Source: Mameliella sp. MMSF_3455 (GTDB lineage: Bacteria; Pseudomonadota; Alphaproteobacteria; Rhodobacterales; Rhodobacteraceae). Taken from it: 64,000 nucleotides of DNA. A program made the position numbers and the translations under genes. This document shows positions 36,336 through 45,677 of this stretch, one piece after another (the stretch's first letter is position 1; the number at the start of each line of letters is the position of its first letter). Under the pieces are notes generated by a model that saw only the letters and a list, made by a program, of their open reading frames with translations, had not been told where the DNA came from and searched no databases. The stretch is taken from the NCBI RefSeq assembly GCF_030733205.1, contig NZ_JASHJL010000020.1, positions 1 through 64,000 of the forward strand, given 5' to 3'.

Positions 36336-36612
36336 TCCTTTGACTCCCTCGACATGAACCGAAAAAACGAATGCACCAGTTTCGGGCAGGAGACCAGAGT
36401 CAAATAGGAACAGAATGAACGAGAGATTTGGCCACAAGCCGCACGTGGGCGCCAAACCGTACATTTGCTGACGAATGGTATAACCGCCTCTGCCCCCCTT
36501 GCTTCCGCATTCCCCCTTACCTGCCCACGCGTGCACACCCGAACGCCCCCCTTGCCACACGGGCCCGATCCGGTCACAAATCGCCAAAACCCCGGACACT
36601 CAGGAGGCCCCT

Positions 36613-37575
36613 ATGGCCCGCTACGCCCTCGGCAAGACCGATCTCGAAGTCACAGAGCTTTGCTTCGGTGCCTCCGCCCTTGGCGACATGCCCGACACCT
36701 ACGGCTATTCCGTGAGCGAAGAGCGCGCCCGCGCAACGGTCGAAGCCTTCTTTGACGGGCCGGTAAATTTCCTCGACACGTCGCGCAATTACGGGTTCGG
36801 TCGGTCAGAGGAACGCATCGGCGCGGTCATCAAGGAGCGCGGCGGCCTGCCCGAGGGCTTTGTCCTGTCGACCAAGCTGGACCGCGACATGGAAACCGGC
36901 CGCTTCGACGCCGCCCGTGTGCGCCAATCGCTGGAGGAAAGTCTGGCGGCCCTGAACCTGGACAGCATCCCGCTTTTGCATCTGCACGACCCGGAACATG
37001 CCCGCGACCTGGGCGAGATCACCGGTGAGGGCGGTGCTTTGGACGAATTGTTCAAGCTCAAGGAAGAGGGGCTGGCGGAGGCCGTCGGCCTTGCGGCGGG
37101 CCGGCTTGACGTGATGGACCCGATCTTGCGGGCCTACCCTTTCGACGCGCTGATCTCGCACAACCGGTTTACGCTGCTGAACCGCTCGGCGGATGCGATG
37201 TTCGACTATGCCTATGACAATGACATCGCCGTGCTGAACGCCGCGCCCTTTGCCAGCGGCGTCCTGGCCAAAGGCAGTGCCGCCATGCCGCGTATCACAT
37301 ACCAAAAGGCCGACGAGGCGGCCCTAGCCCCGGTCCGCGCCATCGAGGAGGTCTGTGCCCGCCACGGCGTACCCACCGGGCCGGCGGCGCTACAGTTCTC
37401 GCTGCGCGATCCGCGCATCACCTGCACCGTGGTTGGCGTGTCAAAGCCCGAACGCGTGCAGCAAACGATCGACTGGGCCGCGATGAAACTGCCAGAGGCA
37501 CTTTGGGACGATCTGTCGAAACTGCCTTTCTCGGACGAGGATCCCGAAGCGAACCGCGACTACAAGCCGGGCTGA
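36613..37575 (+). CDS. Aldo/keto reductase
   Basis: A 320-residue NAD(P)-dependent TIM-barrel oxidoreductase. The catalytic set is visible: Asp and Tyr in FLDTSRNYGFGRSE, Lys in LSTKLDRD, and His in LHLHDPEHA. The C-terminal VVGVSKPERVQQTID is the cofactor-binding segment. Overall it resembles the fucose/galactose dehydrogenase (D-threo-aldose dehydrogenase) branch, but the substrate is not certain. CAGGAGG precedes the start. It appears monocistronic. Confidence 0.92.
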   Translation: MARYALGKTDLEVTELCFGASALGDMPDTYGYSVSEERARATVEAFFDGPVNFLDTSRNYGFGRSEERIGAVIKERGGLPEGFVLSTKLDRDMETGRFDAARVRQSLEESLAALNLDSIPLLHLHDPEHARDLGEITGEGGALDELFKLKEEGLAEAVGLAAGRLDVMDPILRAYPFDALISHNRFTLLNRSADAMFDYAYDNDIAVLNAAPFASGVLAKGSAAMPRITYQKADEAALAPVRAIEEVCARHGVPTGPAALQFSLRDPRITCTVVGVSKPERVQQTIDWAAMKLPEALWDDLSKLPFSDEDPEANRDYKPG

Positions 37576-37617
37576 GATCGCCGAGAACCGTCGGGCGGAT
37601 TTGCCCGACGCCCTCGA

Positions 37618-38436
37618 TCAGGCCTCCCTAGCCCAGTCTTCCCAGTCGTTGCCGTGCCAGATCACCTCGCCGTCCCAGGCAAAGGGGATCTGGTGCACCA
37701 CCACGTCCTCGCCCCGCATGAGCACGACGCGATAGGATGGCTCCAACGGCCCCATGCCTGAGAGCTTCGAGGGCGACAGGTTCGGGATCACCTGGTGCAC
37801 GGTCGAGGCAACGCCGGAAAAGGGAATGCCCGCCAGCGTGCCGGACAGGGGCTCATGCACATGTCCAAAGAAGATGTGCACGATCTTGTCGCGGTGGGCT
37901 TTCAGCAAGGTCCGTAACCCGGCCTGGTCGCGATCGTTCAGCGACAGCATGTCCGAGGACGGATCGCCCAGATGCAGCGGGTTGTGGTGAAAGAACAGGA
38001 ACGCGCGGTCGCATCCTTCCAGCCGCGCCGCAAGCCAGTCCTGCCGCGCCTTGCAGAAATGGCCGGCATGGCTCTGCCGCTGGACGGTGTCGCAATAGAT
38101 GAAACGCCCTTCGCGCAGGTCCTCGGCATGGTTGATAAAGCCAGCCTCGTCGCGCGGATGATCGGGGAACTGGTCCAGGAAGACTGCCCTGTCGTCGTGG
38201 TTCCCCACCATCAGGCGCACCGGGATCGGCAGCACCCGCAGCGCCTGTTTCAGCGCCGCATAGGCCTCGGGATCGGCCCAATGCGTCAGGTCTCCGGTGA
38301 TCACCAGCCGCACCGCATCCGAATGATGCTCGGCGATATGACCAAAGGCGCGCGCCAGACGTTCGTGCGGATCGATCCCTTCGATCAGCATGCCCGGCAC
38401 GCCCAGGTGAATATCCGACATATGGATGAATTTCAT
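37618..38436 (-). CDS. Metallophosphoesterase (CpdA-like)
   Basis: A 272-residue calcineurin-like phosphoesterase. All five metal-binding blocks are present in order: MSDIHLG, GDLTHW, VGNHDDR, FFHHNPLH and FGHVHEP. This matches class III cyclic-nucleotide phosphodiesterases (CpdA) and related enzymes, but cyclic AMP hydrolysis is not shown by sequence alone. The start MKFIHMSDIHLG is the natural domain start. It is convergent with the aldo/keto reductase gene and divergent from an amino acid transporter operon. Confidence 0.92.
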   Translation of the reverse strand: MKFIHMSDIHLGVPGMLIEGIDPHERLARAFGHIAEHHSDAVRLVITGDLTHWADPEAYAALKQALRVLPIPVRLMVGNHDDRAVFLDQFPDHPRDEAGFINHAEDLREGRFIYCDTVQRQSHAGHFCKARQDWLAARLEGCDRAFLFFHHNPLHLGDPSSDMLSLNDRDQAGLRTLLKAHRDKIVHIFFGHVHEPLSGTLAGIPFSGVASTVHQVIPNLSPSKLSGMGPLEPSYRVVLMRGEDVVVHQIPFAWDGEVIWHGNDWEDWAREA

Positions 38437-38629
38437 GACACGCCCCCGCACGATTCGGCACGACCCTATGACAGGCGGATCACAGGATCACGACAGGCGC
38501 GGCATCAGCGGACGGCGGGCATCTACGGCTTGCATGTCATCCGCACACAGGCCAATGACACCGGCAAATTGACAAGCGGCGCGGGTGCGGCAACTGTGCC
38601 ACCAGCCAAAACCGACAGGGGGATTTCCG

Positions 38630-39445
38630 ATGAAACTCATGACATTCACCGCGCTGGCCTGCGGCCTTGCGGGTGCCGCGCTGGCCCAGGACGACTGTGC
38701 CGCCGGCAAGACCCTGACAGACGGCGTGCTGACCATCGCCACCGGCAATCCCGCCTATTATCCTTGGGTGCTGGATGACGCCCCCGAAAGCGGCAAGGGC
38801 TTCGAGGCGGCGGTGGCCTATGCGCTGGCCGAGGAAATGGGATTTACCGCCGACCAGGTCACCTGGGTGCGCACGTCCTTTGACCAGTCGATCCAACCCG
38901 GCGCCAAGAATTTCGACGTCAACCTGCAACAGTTCTCGATCACCGAGGAACGCGAGAAGATCGTCGATTTCTCCGATCCCTACTACAGTTCCGCGATGGC
39001 GGTCCTGACCACGCAATCCGTGGTCGATGGCGGGGCGCAACCGACCGTGGCCAGCCTGAAAACCCTGCTCTGGGGGGCTGATGCCAACACCACCGCCGTA
39101 CCGATGCTGATGGATCTGATCGGCCCGGACAAGCAGCCGATGCTTTACGACGACAACGTCGACGTCACCGCCGCCATGCAGGCTGGCCAGATCGACGCCG
39201 CGCTCTTTGACCTGCCGACCGCGCTTTATCTCTCTGCCGTGGTGGTGGAAAACGGCACGATCCTCGGCCAGTTCCCGCCGGAACGCAGCGACAACCCGGA
39301 CCAGTTCGGCCTGTTGATGGAAGAAGGCAGCCCGCTCAAGACCTGCGTCAACGAGGCCCTGGCCGCGCTTAAGGACAGCGGCAAGCTGGCCGAGATCGAG
39401 GCGGAGTGGCTGCAGGACGCCACCGGCGTTCCGGTCATCGAGTAA
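38630..39445 (+). CDS. Polar amino acid ABC transporter, substrate-binding protein
   Basis: A 271-residue periplasmic binding protein with a signal peptide (MKLMTFTALACGLAGAALA) and a type II binding fold. Typical motifs are GKGFEAAVAYALAEEMGF, DFSDPYYSSAMAV, and an aspartate in DAALFDLPTALYL. Cysteines near residues 23 and 245 may pair. It feeds the permease and ATPase encoded next. A 17-bp hairpin separates it from the permease gene. Confidence 0.94.
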   Translation: MKLMTFTALACGLAGAALAQDDCAAGKTLTDGVLTIATGNPAYYPWVLDDAPESGKGFEAAVAYALAEEMGFTADQVTWVRTSFDQSIQPGAKNFDVNLQQFSITEEREKIVDFSDPYYSSAMAVLTTQSVVDGGAQPTVASLKTLLWGADANTTAVPMLMDLIGPDKQPMLYDDNVDVTAAMQAGQIDAALFDLPTALYLSAVVVENGTILGQFPPERSDNPDQFGLLMEEGSPLKTCVNEALAALKDSGKLAEIEAEWLQDATGVPVIE

Positions 39446-39487
39446 TCGCCAGACGCCCCCCGGCGTTCTTGGCTTTCCAAGTACCTC

Positions 39488-39523
39488 GGGGGAGCGGGGC
39501 AGAGCCCTCTGCCCCGCTCCCCC
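39488..39523. terminator. Perfect 17-bp hairpin between binding-protein and permease genes
   Basis: A perfect inverted repeat, GGGGGAGCGGGGCAGAG followed by its complement, with almost no loop. Just upstream (39466-39487) is a degenerate form of the window's 3'-end repeat (TTCTTGGCTTTCC, then AAGTACCTC). In a plus-strand operon it probably causes partial termination or 3'-end protection of the binding-protein message. Confidence 0.65.
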
Positions 39524-39541
39524 TCGCCTGACGGACAATTG

Positions 39542-40354
39542 ATGCCCACCCGCAGACAGATCTTCGAGACCCGCCAGCGCAGACGCGCAAACCTGATCGC
39601 CGCCGGTTCGACCCTGGCGGTTGTCTTGGCCATCGTCCTCCTGGTGCCGCTCGCGCCCGGCTGGGACCGCGTCCAGCGCAGCTTTTTCAACGGTGAGGTC
39701 TTTGCCAAGACCTTTCCGGGCCTGCTCGAGGCCTTCCTGCTGGACATCGCGATCTTTGCCTGGTGCGCCCCTCTGATCGCGGCACTCGGTCTTGCGGTGG
39801 CTATTGCGCGTGACCTGCGTACGCCCGCGCTCTACCCGGTGAAACTGGCGGCAATCCTCTACACGGACATCTTTCGCGGGTTGCCGGTGATCCTGGTCAT
39901 CTACCTGATCGGCTTCGGCATTCCCGGGCTTGGCCTGCCGCGCCCGTGGAATTCACCGTATATCTGGGGGTCGCTGGCACTGATCCTCGTCTACGCAGCC
40001 TATGTCGCCGAGGTCATCCGTTCGGGCATCGAGTCGATCCACGAGAGCCAGCGCGCGGCGGCGCTGTCGCTGGGCCTGTCCACGTCCGACAGCATGCGGT
40101 TCGTGATCCTGCCGCAGGCGATCCGCCGCGTGGTGCCCGCCAACATGAACCTTTTCATCGCGCTGCAAAAGGACGTGGCGCTGCTCAGCTTCATCGGCCC
40201 GGTCGAAATCTTCCGACAGGCGGGCGTCTACAAATCGCTGCTGGCGAATTTCACGCCCTACGTCGGCGCCGCGCTGATTTTCTTGGCGATCACGATCCCC
40301 GCGACCCGCTATGCCGACCACCTCATGAACCGCCAGCGCAAGGCCCGCAGCTGA
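39542..40354 (+). CDS. Amino acid ABC transporter permease
   Basis: A 270-residue HisM/GlnP-type permease. One N-terminal membrane helix is followed by the conserved permease domain. The cytoplasmic EAA-type loop is seen as [20 protein letters not shown], followed by [17 protein letters not shown]. Only one permease gene is present, so it probably acts as a homodimer. Its stop overlaps the next start (TGATG). The ATG rather than an adjacent TTG is used. Confidence 0.94.
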   Translation: MPTRRQIFETRQRRRANLIAAGSTLAVVLAIVLLVPLAPGWDRVQRSFFNGEVFAKTFPGLLEAFLLDIAIFAWCAPLIAALGLAVAIARDLRTPALYPVKLAAILYTDIFRGLPVILVIYLIGFGIPGLGLPRPWNSPYIWGSLALILVYAAYVAEVIRSGIESIHESQRAAALSLGLSTSDSMRFVILPQAIRRVVPANMNLFIALQKDVALLSFIGPVEIFRQAGVYKSLLANFTPYVGAALIFLAITIPATRYADHLMNRQRKARS

Positions 40355-41082
40355 TGACGACACTGTCCCTGAAAAACGTCCGCAAGAGCTTTGGCGGCAA
40401 CGACGTCCTGCGCGGCATCGACCTGGACATCACCACGGGTCAGATGATCTGCCTGATCGGCGCATCCGGGTCCGGCAAGTCCACGCTGCTGCGCTGTCTG
40501 AACCTGCTGGAACCGATCGACGACGGCACCATCACGCTCGACGGCACGGACATCTCCGAGCCCGGCTTCAACCCGCAGCCGGTGCGCCAGCGCATCGGCA
40601 TGGTCTTCCAGAGCTACAACCTGTTCCCCCACATGACGGCGATGGACAACGCCATGCTGGCACCGCGCCGCATCCACGGCCTCGGCCGGGCCGAACTGGA
40701 ACCGCGAATTGCCGAGCTTTTCACCCGTTTCGGCCTGGGCGAACGGATGCAGCACTATCCCGACCAGTTGTCCGGCGGGCAGCAACAGCGGGTCGCCATC
40801 GTGCGGGCACTGGCCATGCGGCCAGAAATCATGCTGTTCGACGAAATCACATCGGCGCTGGACCCCGAACTGGTGGGCGAGGTGCTGGACGTTCTGCGGC
40901 AACTCAGGACCGAAGGCATGACGATGGTCCTTGCAACGCACGAGATGGGTTTTGCGCGCGAATTGGCGGACACGGTCTGCTTTCTCGACCAGGGCCGCAT
41001 TCTCGAATCCGGCCCGCCCTCACAGGTCTTCGGTGCGCCGCAAGAGGCCCGCACGCGGGCCTTCCTGTCCCGCGTCTTGTAG
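40354..41082 (+). CDS. Amino acid ABC transporter ATP-binding protein
   Basis: A 242-residue GlnQ/HisP-type ATPase. Walker A is GASGSGKST. The signature is [15 protein letters not shown]. Walker B is [28 protein letters not shown] carries the switch histidine. It completes the three-gene importer and is coupled to the permease by overlapping codons. A long upstream frame overlapping the permease is not coding. Confidence 0.95.
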   Translation: MTTLSLKNVRKSFGGNDVLRGIDLDITTGQMICLIGASGSGKSTLLRCLNLLEPIDDGTITLDGTDISEPGFNPQPVRQRIGMVFQSYNLFPHMTAMDNAMLAPRRIHGLGRAELEPRIAELFTRFGLGERMQHYPDQLSGGQQQRVAIVRALAMRPEIMLFDEITSALDPELVGEVLDVLRQLRTEGMTMVLATHEMGFARELADTVCFLDQGRILESGPPSQVFGAPQEARTRAFLSRVL

Positions 41083-41235
41083 GCCTCGGGCACGCCTACC
41101 CCGCCTGCACCCTCTCAAATGCCCGAATTTGCCCGACTTTTTGCAGGGTCGGGTTTTCCTTCGTTGACGCAACGGCCCCTTCTGAACAAACTGAAATCAT
41201 CTTGTTGATGAACCTTTTTTCGAAGGACTGATACC

Positions 41236-43116
41236 GTGCGTACCGCCGCTGCATTGTCCACACTGATCACCGCGCTGGGGCTGGCTGCCTTTGCGCCCGT
41301 TCAGACCCGGGCGCAGGAGTTCGTCGGCTTCGACCGGACGAGCTTTGGCAGTGTCGTTCTGCGCCGCAACCAGGCGGCTGGCGGCGGCAGTGACATCAAC
41401 TTCGAACTGGCGGTCGGCGCATACAACAACGAGCCGATCCTGAACTACTCGCCCAACAGCGTTTTTTCCAAGATGGGGCTGGCCGTGGGCCGCCTGGACA
41501 TCCTGACGGATACCGGCGTCTATCCCTGCACCGCCTTCATCGTGGACGACAAGCACATCCTGACCAATCACCACTGCGTGCCCGGCATCCTCGACAATGA
41601 ACGCGCCGGCGCCACACGGATCGACTCGATCCTCTTCGTGGCCGGCTACCGCCAGCCCGGCGTCGACGAAGGCACACGGCGCTATACCGTCGTGCCGACG
41701 CCGGTCGAAACCTCCAAGGAACTCGATTACGCCGTGCTCGAGGTGATCGGTGATCCTTCGGCCGATTACGGCACGCTGGACCTGGCCGCCGTCACCCCGC
41801 AGGACAACGATCCCTACTGGGTCATCGGCCACCCGATGGGTGAGGCCCAACGCATCAGCCGCGAGAAATGCCGCGCCAATTCGCCGGCCCTGTCGAACCG
41901 CCAGTTGCTGCACACCTGCGACACGCTGCCGGGCAACTCAGGCTCACCGGTGATCGACGCCTCCCTGCAAAAGGTTGTCGGCCTGCATCATGCCGGGTCG
42001 AACCGCGACGCGGTCAACTATGCCATACCGATGGCCGATATCCTGGCCCAGTCACAGGTGCTCAAGGCTGCCGTCGTGCCCGGTGCCCCCGATCCGGTCA
42101 CGCCGCCGGCACCGGCGCCCAGCGACGAAGACAGCAGCCGGCCGCTGCCCCCGGAGGAAGTCGCACCAGAGCTCGCCCTTTGCGACGCGCTCTATGCCGA
42201 GGCCAAGGAATTCGGCGAATGCTTTGCCTACGAGGCCTACCTGCAGGTCTGCGGCGACCATAATTATTCGATCCTGGCCAAGTCCTTCGTCGCGCGTCAG
42301 TGCACCGTTGCCGACACGCCCAAGGAGCCGGTGCCCCCGGTGGTCGATACCCGTCCCGACGAGCCGCTGCTGTGGTGGTGCACCTCGCCCAACCTCAACA
42401 CCACCGAACGCACGATCTGCGGCGACCGCTATCTTGCCGGCCTCGACGAGGAAATGGAGCGCGCCTACAAGAATCCCGCTCGCCCGGTGAGCGCCTCGGA
42501 CCAGCAGACCTGGCGCATCAACACCCGCGACCGCTGTGGCGCAAACACCGACTGCATCTCGCGCGTGGTGATCGACCGGATCACCTACCTCAAGACGCCG
42601 GAAAAGGTGGTGACACCGCCGCCCAGCCGCACCGTCCCGATGTACGTCACCGGGACCGACAACCTGAACGTTCGCTCCGGACCGGGCACGCAATACGGCG
42701 TCATCAACCGGATCGACTTTGGCGACAAGGTGACCGTGCTGGACCGGAACGGCGGCTGGAGCAACGTGCGCCTTTCCAACGGTCAGGACGGCTGGGTCTC
42801 GAACCGCTACCTCGCCTCGGACAAGCCGCGCCAGCGTCCGGTAACGCAATGCACCGCCACGGTGGTGAACCTGAACCACTACAACAGCCGGACCCGCCGC
42901 GACGGCAGCGGCTTCCTGAACATCCGGACACAAGCCAGTACCCGCGGCCGGATCATCTCCGAGACTTATCTTGGCGACACTCTCAGAGTGCTGAACCACA
43001 GCGGCAACTGGGCCCAGGTCCGCTGCCTGTCGGGACAGTGCCGCAATCCCCATCGGGGCAGTGGCGGAGTGACCGGCTGGGCCTCGAAGAAGTACCTCTC
43101 GATCCGGTGCCAATAG
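41236..43116 (+). CDS. Secreted trypsin-like serine protease with LprI-like and two SH3 domains
   Basis: A 626-residue exported protein. A signal peptide (about 1-26) is followed by a trypsin-fold protease domain to about residue 285. The triad H113 (NHHC), D164 (ELDYAVL) and S235 (GNSGSPV) is intact. A Pro-rich linker follows. Next comes a Cys-rich LprI/DUF1311-like region at about 385-460 (WCTSPNLNTTERTICGDRYL). Two bacterial SH3 domains complete the protein (about 475-530 and 540-620; DNLNVRSGPGTQYGVI, FLNIRTQASTRGRI). SH3 domains of this type often bind cell wall. It is the first gene of a three-gene operon. Confidence 0.88.
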   Translation: MRTAAALSTLITALGLAAFAPVQTRAQEFVGFDRTSFGSVVLRRNQAAGGGSDINFELAVGAYNNEPILNYSPNSVFSKMGLAVGRLDILTDTGVYPCTAFIVDDKHILTNHHCVPGILDNERAGATRIDSILFVAGYRQPGVDEGTRRYTVVPTPVETSKELDYAVLEVIGDPSADYGTLDLAAVTPQDNDPYWVIGHPMGEAQRISREKCRANSPALSNRQLLHTCDTLPGNSGSPVIDASLQKVVGLHHAGSNRDAVNYAIPMADILAQSQVLKAAVVPGAPDPVTPPAPAPSDEDSSRPLPPEEVAPELALCDALYAEAKEFGECFAYEAYLQVCGDHNYSILAKSFVARQCTVADTPKEPVPPVVDTRPDEPLLWWCTSPNLNTTERTICGDRYLAGLDEEMERAYKNPARPVSASDQQTWRINTRDRCGANTDCISRVVIDRITYLKTPEKVVTPPPSRTVPMYVTGTDNLNVRSGPGTQYGVINRIDFGDKVTVLDRNGGWSNVRLSNGQDGWVSNRYLASDKPRQRPVTQCTATVVNLNHYNSRTRRDGSGFLNIRTQASTRGRIISETYLGDTLRVLNHSGNWAQVRCLSGQCRNPHRGSGGVTGWASKKYLSIRCQ

Positions 43117-43159
43117 TTCGAATTTCACCCCAATCCCTCTTTGAACAGGAGAAGATGTT

Positions 43160-45664
43160 ATGCAACCCAACGACCTGATGAAGGTGAGCGTCATCGCCCT
43201 GACCGCTGCCTTCGCCCTGCCCGCTTCGGCGCAGGATCAGACCAAGCTGATCGATCCTGAAGACGTCGATTACGCCCTGCCGGCGGACGCGACCGCCCAG
43301 GAAAAGGCCGCATACGCGGTCCTGGACAAATACTGTGCCGACTGCCACCAGCAGGGCGCACTTGGCGACGGGCTGACCACGCCGAAGGCGGGCTTCGGCC
43401 ACGTCCTCGACCTGCGCCGCCTGTCCAACGACCCCAAGTTCGTGGCCGTGGGCGAACCGTCCAAGTCCAAGCTGTACCAGGTCATCACCGGCGGCGCGCC
43501 GGCGATGCCGGACAACTGCTGGGACCCCAGCTGCGTGCCGAACGAGGCCGAGCTGCAACAGCTTCAGGACTGGATCGTCGCGCTGGGTGACCTGGCCCCC
43601 GAGCCGCGCACCTACATTTCGCTGGCCGAGATGTATGCGATGGCCCATGCCGACATGCAGAGCCTGCCGACCAACCGTCGCGACCGCGTCCGCTATATCT
43701 CGATGCGGCCGATGTGGAACGACCCGGATGTCACAGACGAAAACTACACCGCCTACCTGGCTGCAACCGTCAAGCTGCTGAACGCGCTGAGCTGGAACCC
43801 CAACGTCTACAAGTTCGAAAAGGTCGACGATCACGGCATTCTGCTGCGCGTCTTCCTGCCCGATCTCGACTGGACGCACGAAACCTGGGGCTACCTCGAA
43901 GCCAAGTATCCCTACGGCATGGAAAGCGACACCGACCCTTACCTGGGTTCACTGCAGCACCTGGCCGGAACCAAGATCCCGGTCATCCGCGCCGATTGGT
44001 TCGCCGCGACCGCGTCGGTCTCGCCCCTGTACTATGACATGCTGGGCCTGCCGGATACCGTGGCCGGGCTGGAAAAGCTGCTGAACCTCGACATGAAGAA
44101 GAACATCCTGAACGAGCAGGTCGTCCGCGCCGGCTTCCAGGACTCGGGCGTGTCGACACACAACCGCCTGATCGAACGGCACCCGATGGGCACCGGTTTC
44201 TTCTGGACCTCCTATGACTTTGCCGGATCGGCCAAACGCCAGAGCTTCTTCGAGTTCCCGCTGGGTCCGACAGAGGCCTACGGCCCCGATCTTGCCTTCC
44301 TGCATGACGGCGGCGAGTCGATCTTCACCCTGCCCAACGGCTTTCACGCCTACTACCTCAACACCGCCGAAGGTGATCGTCTGAACGTCGGCCCGACCTC
44401 GATCGTGCGCGACACCGATTATCCCGACGGCACCGGCGAGGTGGTCAACGGCATCTCGTGCATTTCGTGCCACTCCAAGGGCATGCGGTTCAACGACGAC
44501 ACCGTGCGTGACGTCGCCCTGAACAACCTGTCCCTGTCGGCCTCGGCGCGTCAGACCATCGACGCGATCTATCCGGGCAAGGACGTGGTGAACGAGTATT
44601 TCCAGCGTGACATGGAGGCCTTCCTGGCCACCCTGGAGAGCGCCGGGATCGAACCGGACACCAAGGCCGCCGGACTGGAACCGGTGCGCGGCCTCTTTGT
44701 CTATCACGTCGACTACTTCATCGACTTCGACCAGGCGGCCAACGAACTGGGCCTGACCTCGGATGCGCTGCGCAGCCGCATGGCCTTTGCCGGACACGAG
44801 ATGGCCAGCTTGCTGACCCGTCTCGACACCTCGCCGATCGCGCGGGATGAATGGACGGCGGCCTACCCGGTCCTGCTTGAGAAACTGACGGACTACTACC
44901 CGTACAAGACCGACCATGTCGTGACGGCGGACCTGTCCTACTCGGTCAAGCAGGTGGTCAAGGACACCGACTACGAGCCGCCGGCCAAGAAGGTGAAGGT
45001 GGTCAAGGACGATGGCTATGTCGACACCAAGGTCGTCAAGAAGGACGCCGACTACACGCCCACGGACAAGGACTACGTCGTGACCGGCAAGGAACCGATC
45101 AAGACGCATGACGACGCCAAGAAGTACGGCGCCGATTATGACCCGGTCCAGCACTCGGCCGCGGCCCAGAGCCACCTGACCGTCTACACGGACAAGCCCA
45201 CCTACAAGGTCGGAGACGAGTTGAAGGTCTTCATCGAACCGCGCCACGACTGCCGTCTGACGCTGATCTCGATCGACGACGACCACGACAGCTGCGTGCT
45301 GTACCCCTTCCCGGGCCTCGATGACATCGTCATCCCGGGCGGCACCCAGTACGTCTTCCCGCCGAAGGGCGCGCTGCGCACCTCGGAACCCGGGCTCGAG
45401 ACCATCCTGGCGATCTGCAACGGTGGCGACGCGGCCATCAAGAAGGCGACCCGCGATACCTCCAAGGTGTCCTGCGCAGCCGGTCACAAGACCGTCTCCA
45501 AGGATCACTACGAAGGCATCGTCAAGGAGACCCTTGTTCTTGACCTCGACACAGGCGCCAAGGACAAGAAACACACCGCCAGCGGCGTCGACTACCGCGC
45601 CGTTTCCAAACACAACCCGGACGTGACCAAGGCCCAGATCTCGGTCGTGGTCCGCGAATACTGA
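43160..45664 (+). CDS. Di-haem c-type cytochrome with C-terminal DUF4384 domain
   Basis: An 834-residue exported protein with a signal peptide ending near residue 25 (PASAQ). There are two haem c attachment sites, C59-A-D-C-H63 and C434-I-S-C-H438. The region between them has no family I recognise. Residues 597-650 are a Lys/Asp/Tyr/Val-rich linker with about four units resembling VVKxDxDY. Residues about 670-755 (YTDKPTYKVGDELKVFIEP, YPFPGLDDIVIPGG) match DUF4384, usually found attached to caspase-like or kinase modules. The CAGGAGAAG ribosome binding site fits the ATG at 43160. Confidence 0.85.
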   Translation: MQPNDLMKVSVIALTAAFALPASAQDQTKLIDPEDVDYALPADATAQEKAAYAVLDKYCADCHQQGALGDGLTTPKAGFGHVLDLRRLSNDPKFVAVGEPSKSKLYQVITGGAPAMPDNCWDPSCVPNEAELQQLQDWIVALGDLAPEPRTYISLAEMYAMAHADMQSLPTNRRDRVRYISMRPMWNDPDVTDENYTAYLAATVKLLNALSWNPNVYKFEKVDDHGILLRVFLPDLDWTHETWGYLEAKYPYGMESDTDPYLGSLQHLAGTKIPVIRADWFAATASVSPLYYDMLGLPDTVAGLEKLLNLDMKKNILNEQVVRAGFQDSGVSTHNRLIERHPMGTGFFWTSYDFAGSAKRQSFFEFPLGPTEAYGPDLAFLHDGGESIFTLPNGFHAYYLNTAEGDRLNVGPTSIVRDTDYPDGTGEVVNGISCISCHSKGMRFNDDTVRDVALNNLSLSASARQTIDAIYPGKDVVNEYFQRDMEAFLATLESAGIEPDTKAAGLEPVRGLFVYHVDYFIDFDQAANELGLTSDALRSRMAFAGHEMASLLTRLDTSPIARDEWTAAYPVLLEKLTDYYPYKTDHVVTADLSYSVKQVVKDTDYEPPAKKVKVVKDDGYVDTKVVKKDADYTPTDKDYVVTGKEPIKTHDDAKKYGADYDPVQHSAAAQSHLTVYTDKPTYKVGDELKVFIEPRHDCRLTLISIDDDHDSCVLYPFPGLDDIVIPGGTQYVFPPKGALRTSEPGLETILAICNGGDAAIKKATRDTSKVSCAAGHKTVSKDHYEGIVKETLVLDLDTGAKDKKHTASGVDYRAVSKHNPDVTKAQISVVVREY

Positions 45665-45677
45665 GGAGATGAGAGCG

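Noticed and set aside
44950-45110. Short repeats in the cytochrome gene, considered as a DNA repeat array
   Set aside because: They are imperfect, in frame, and explained by a low-complexity protein linker.
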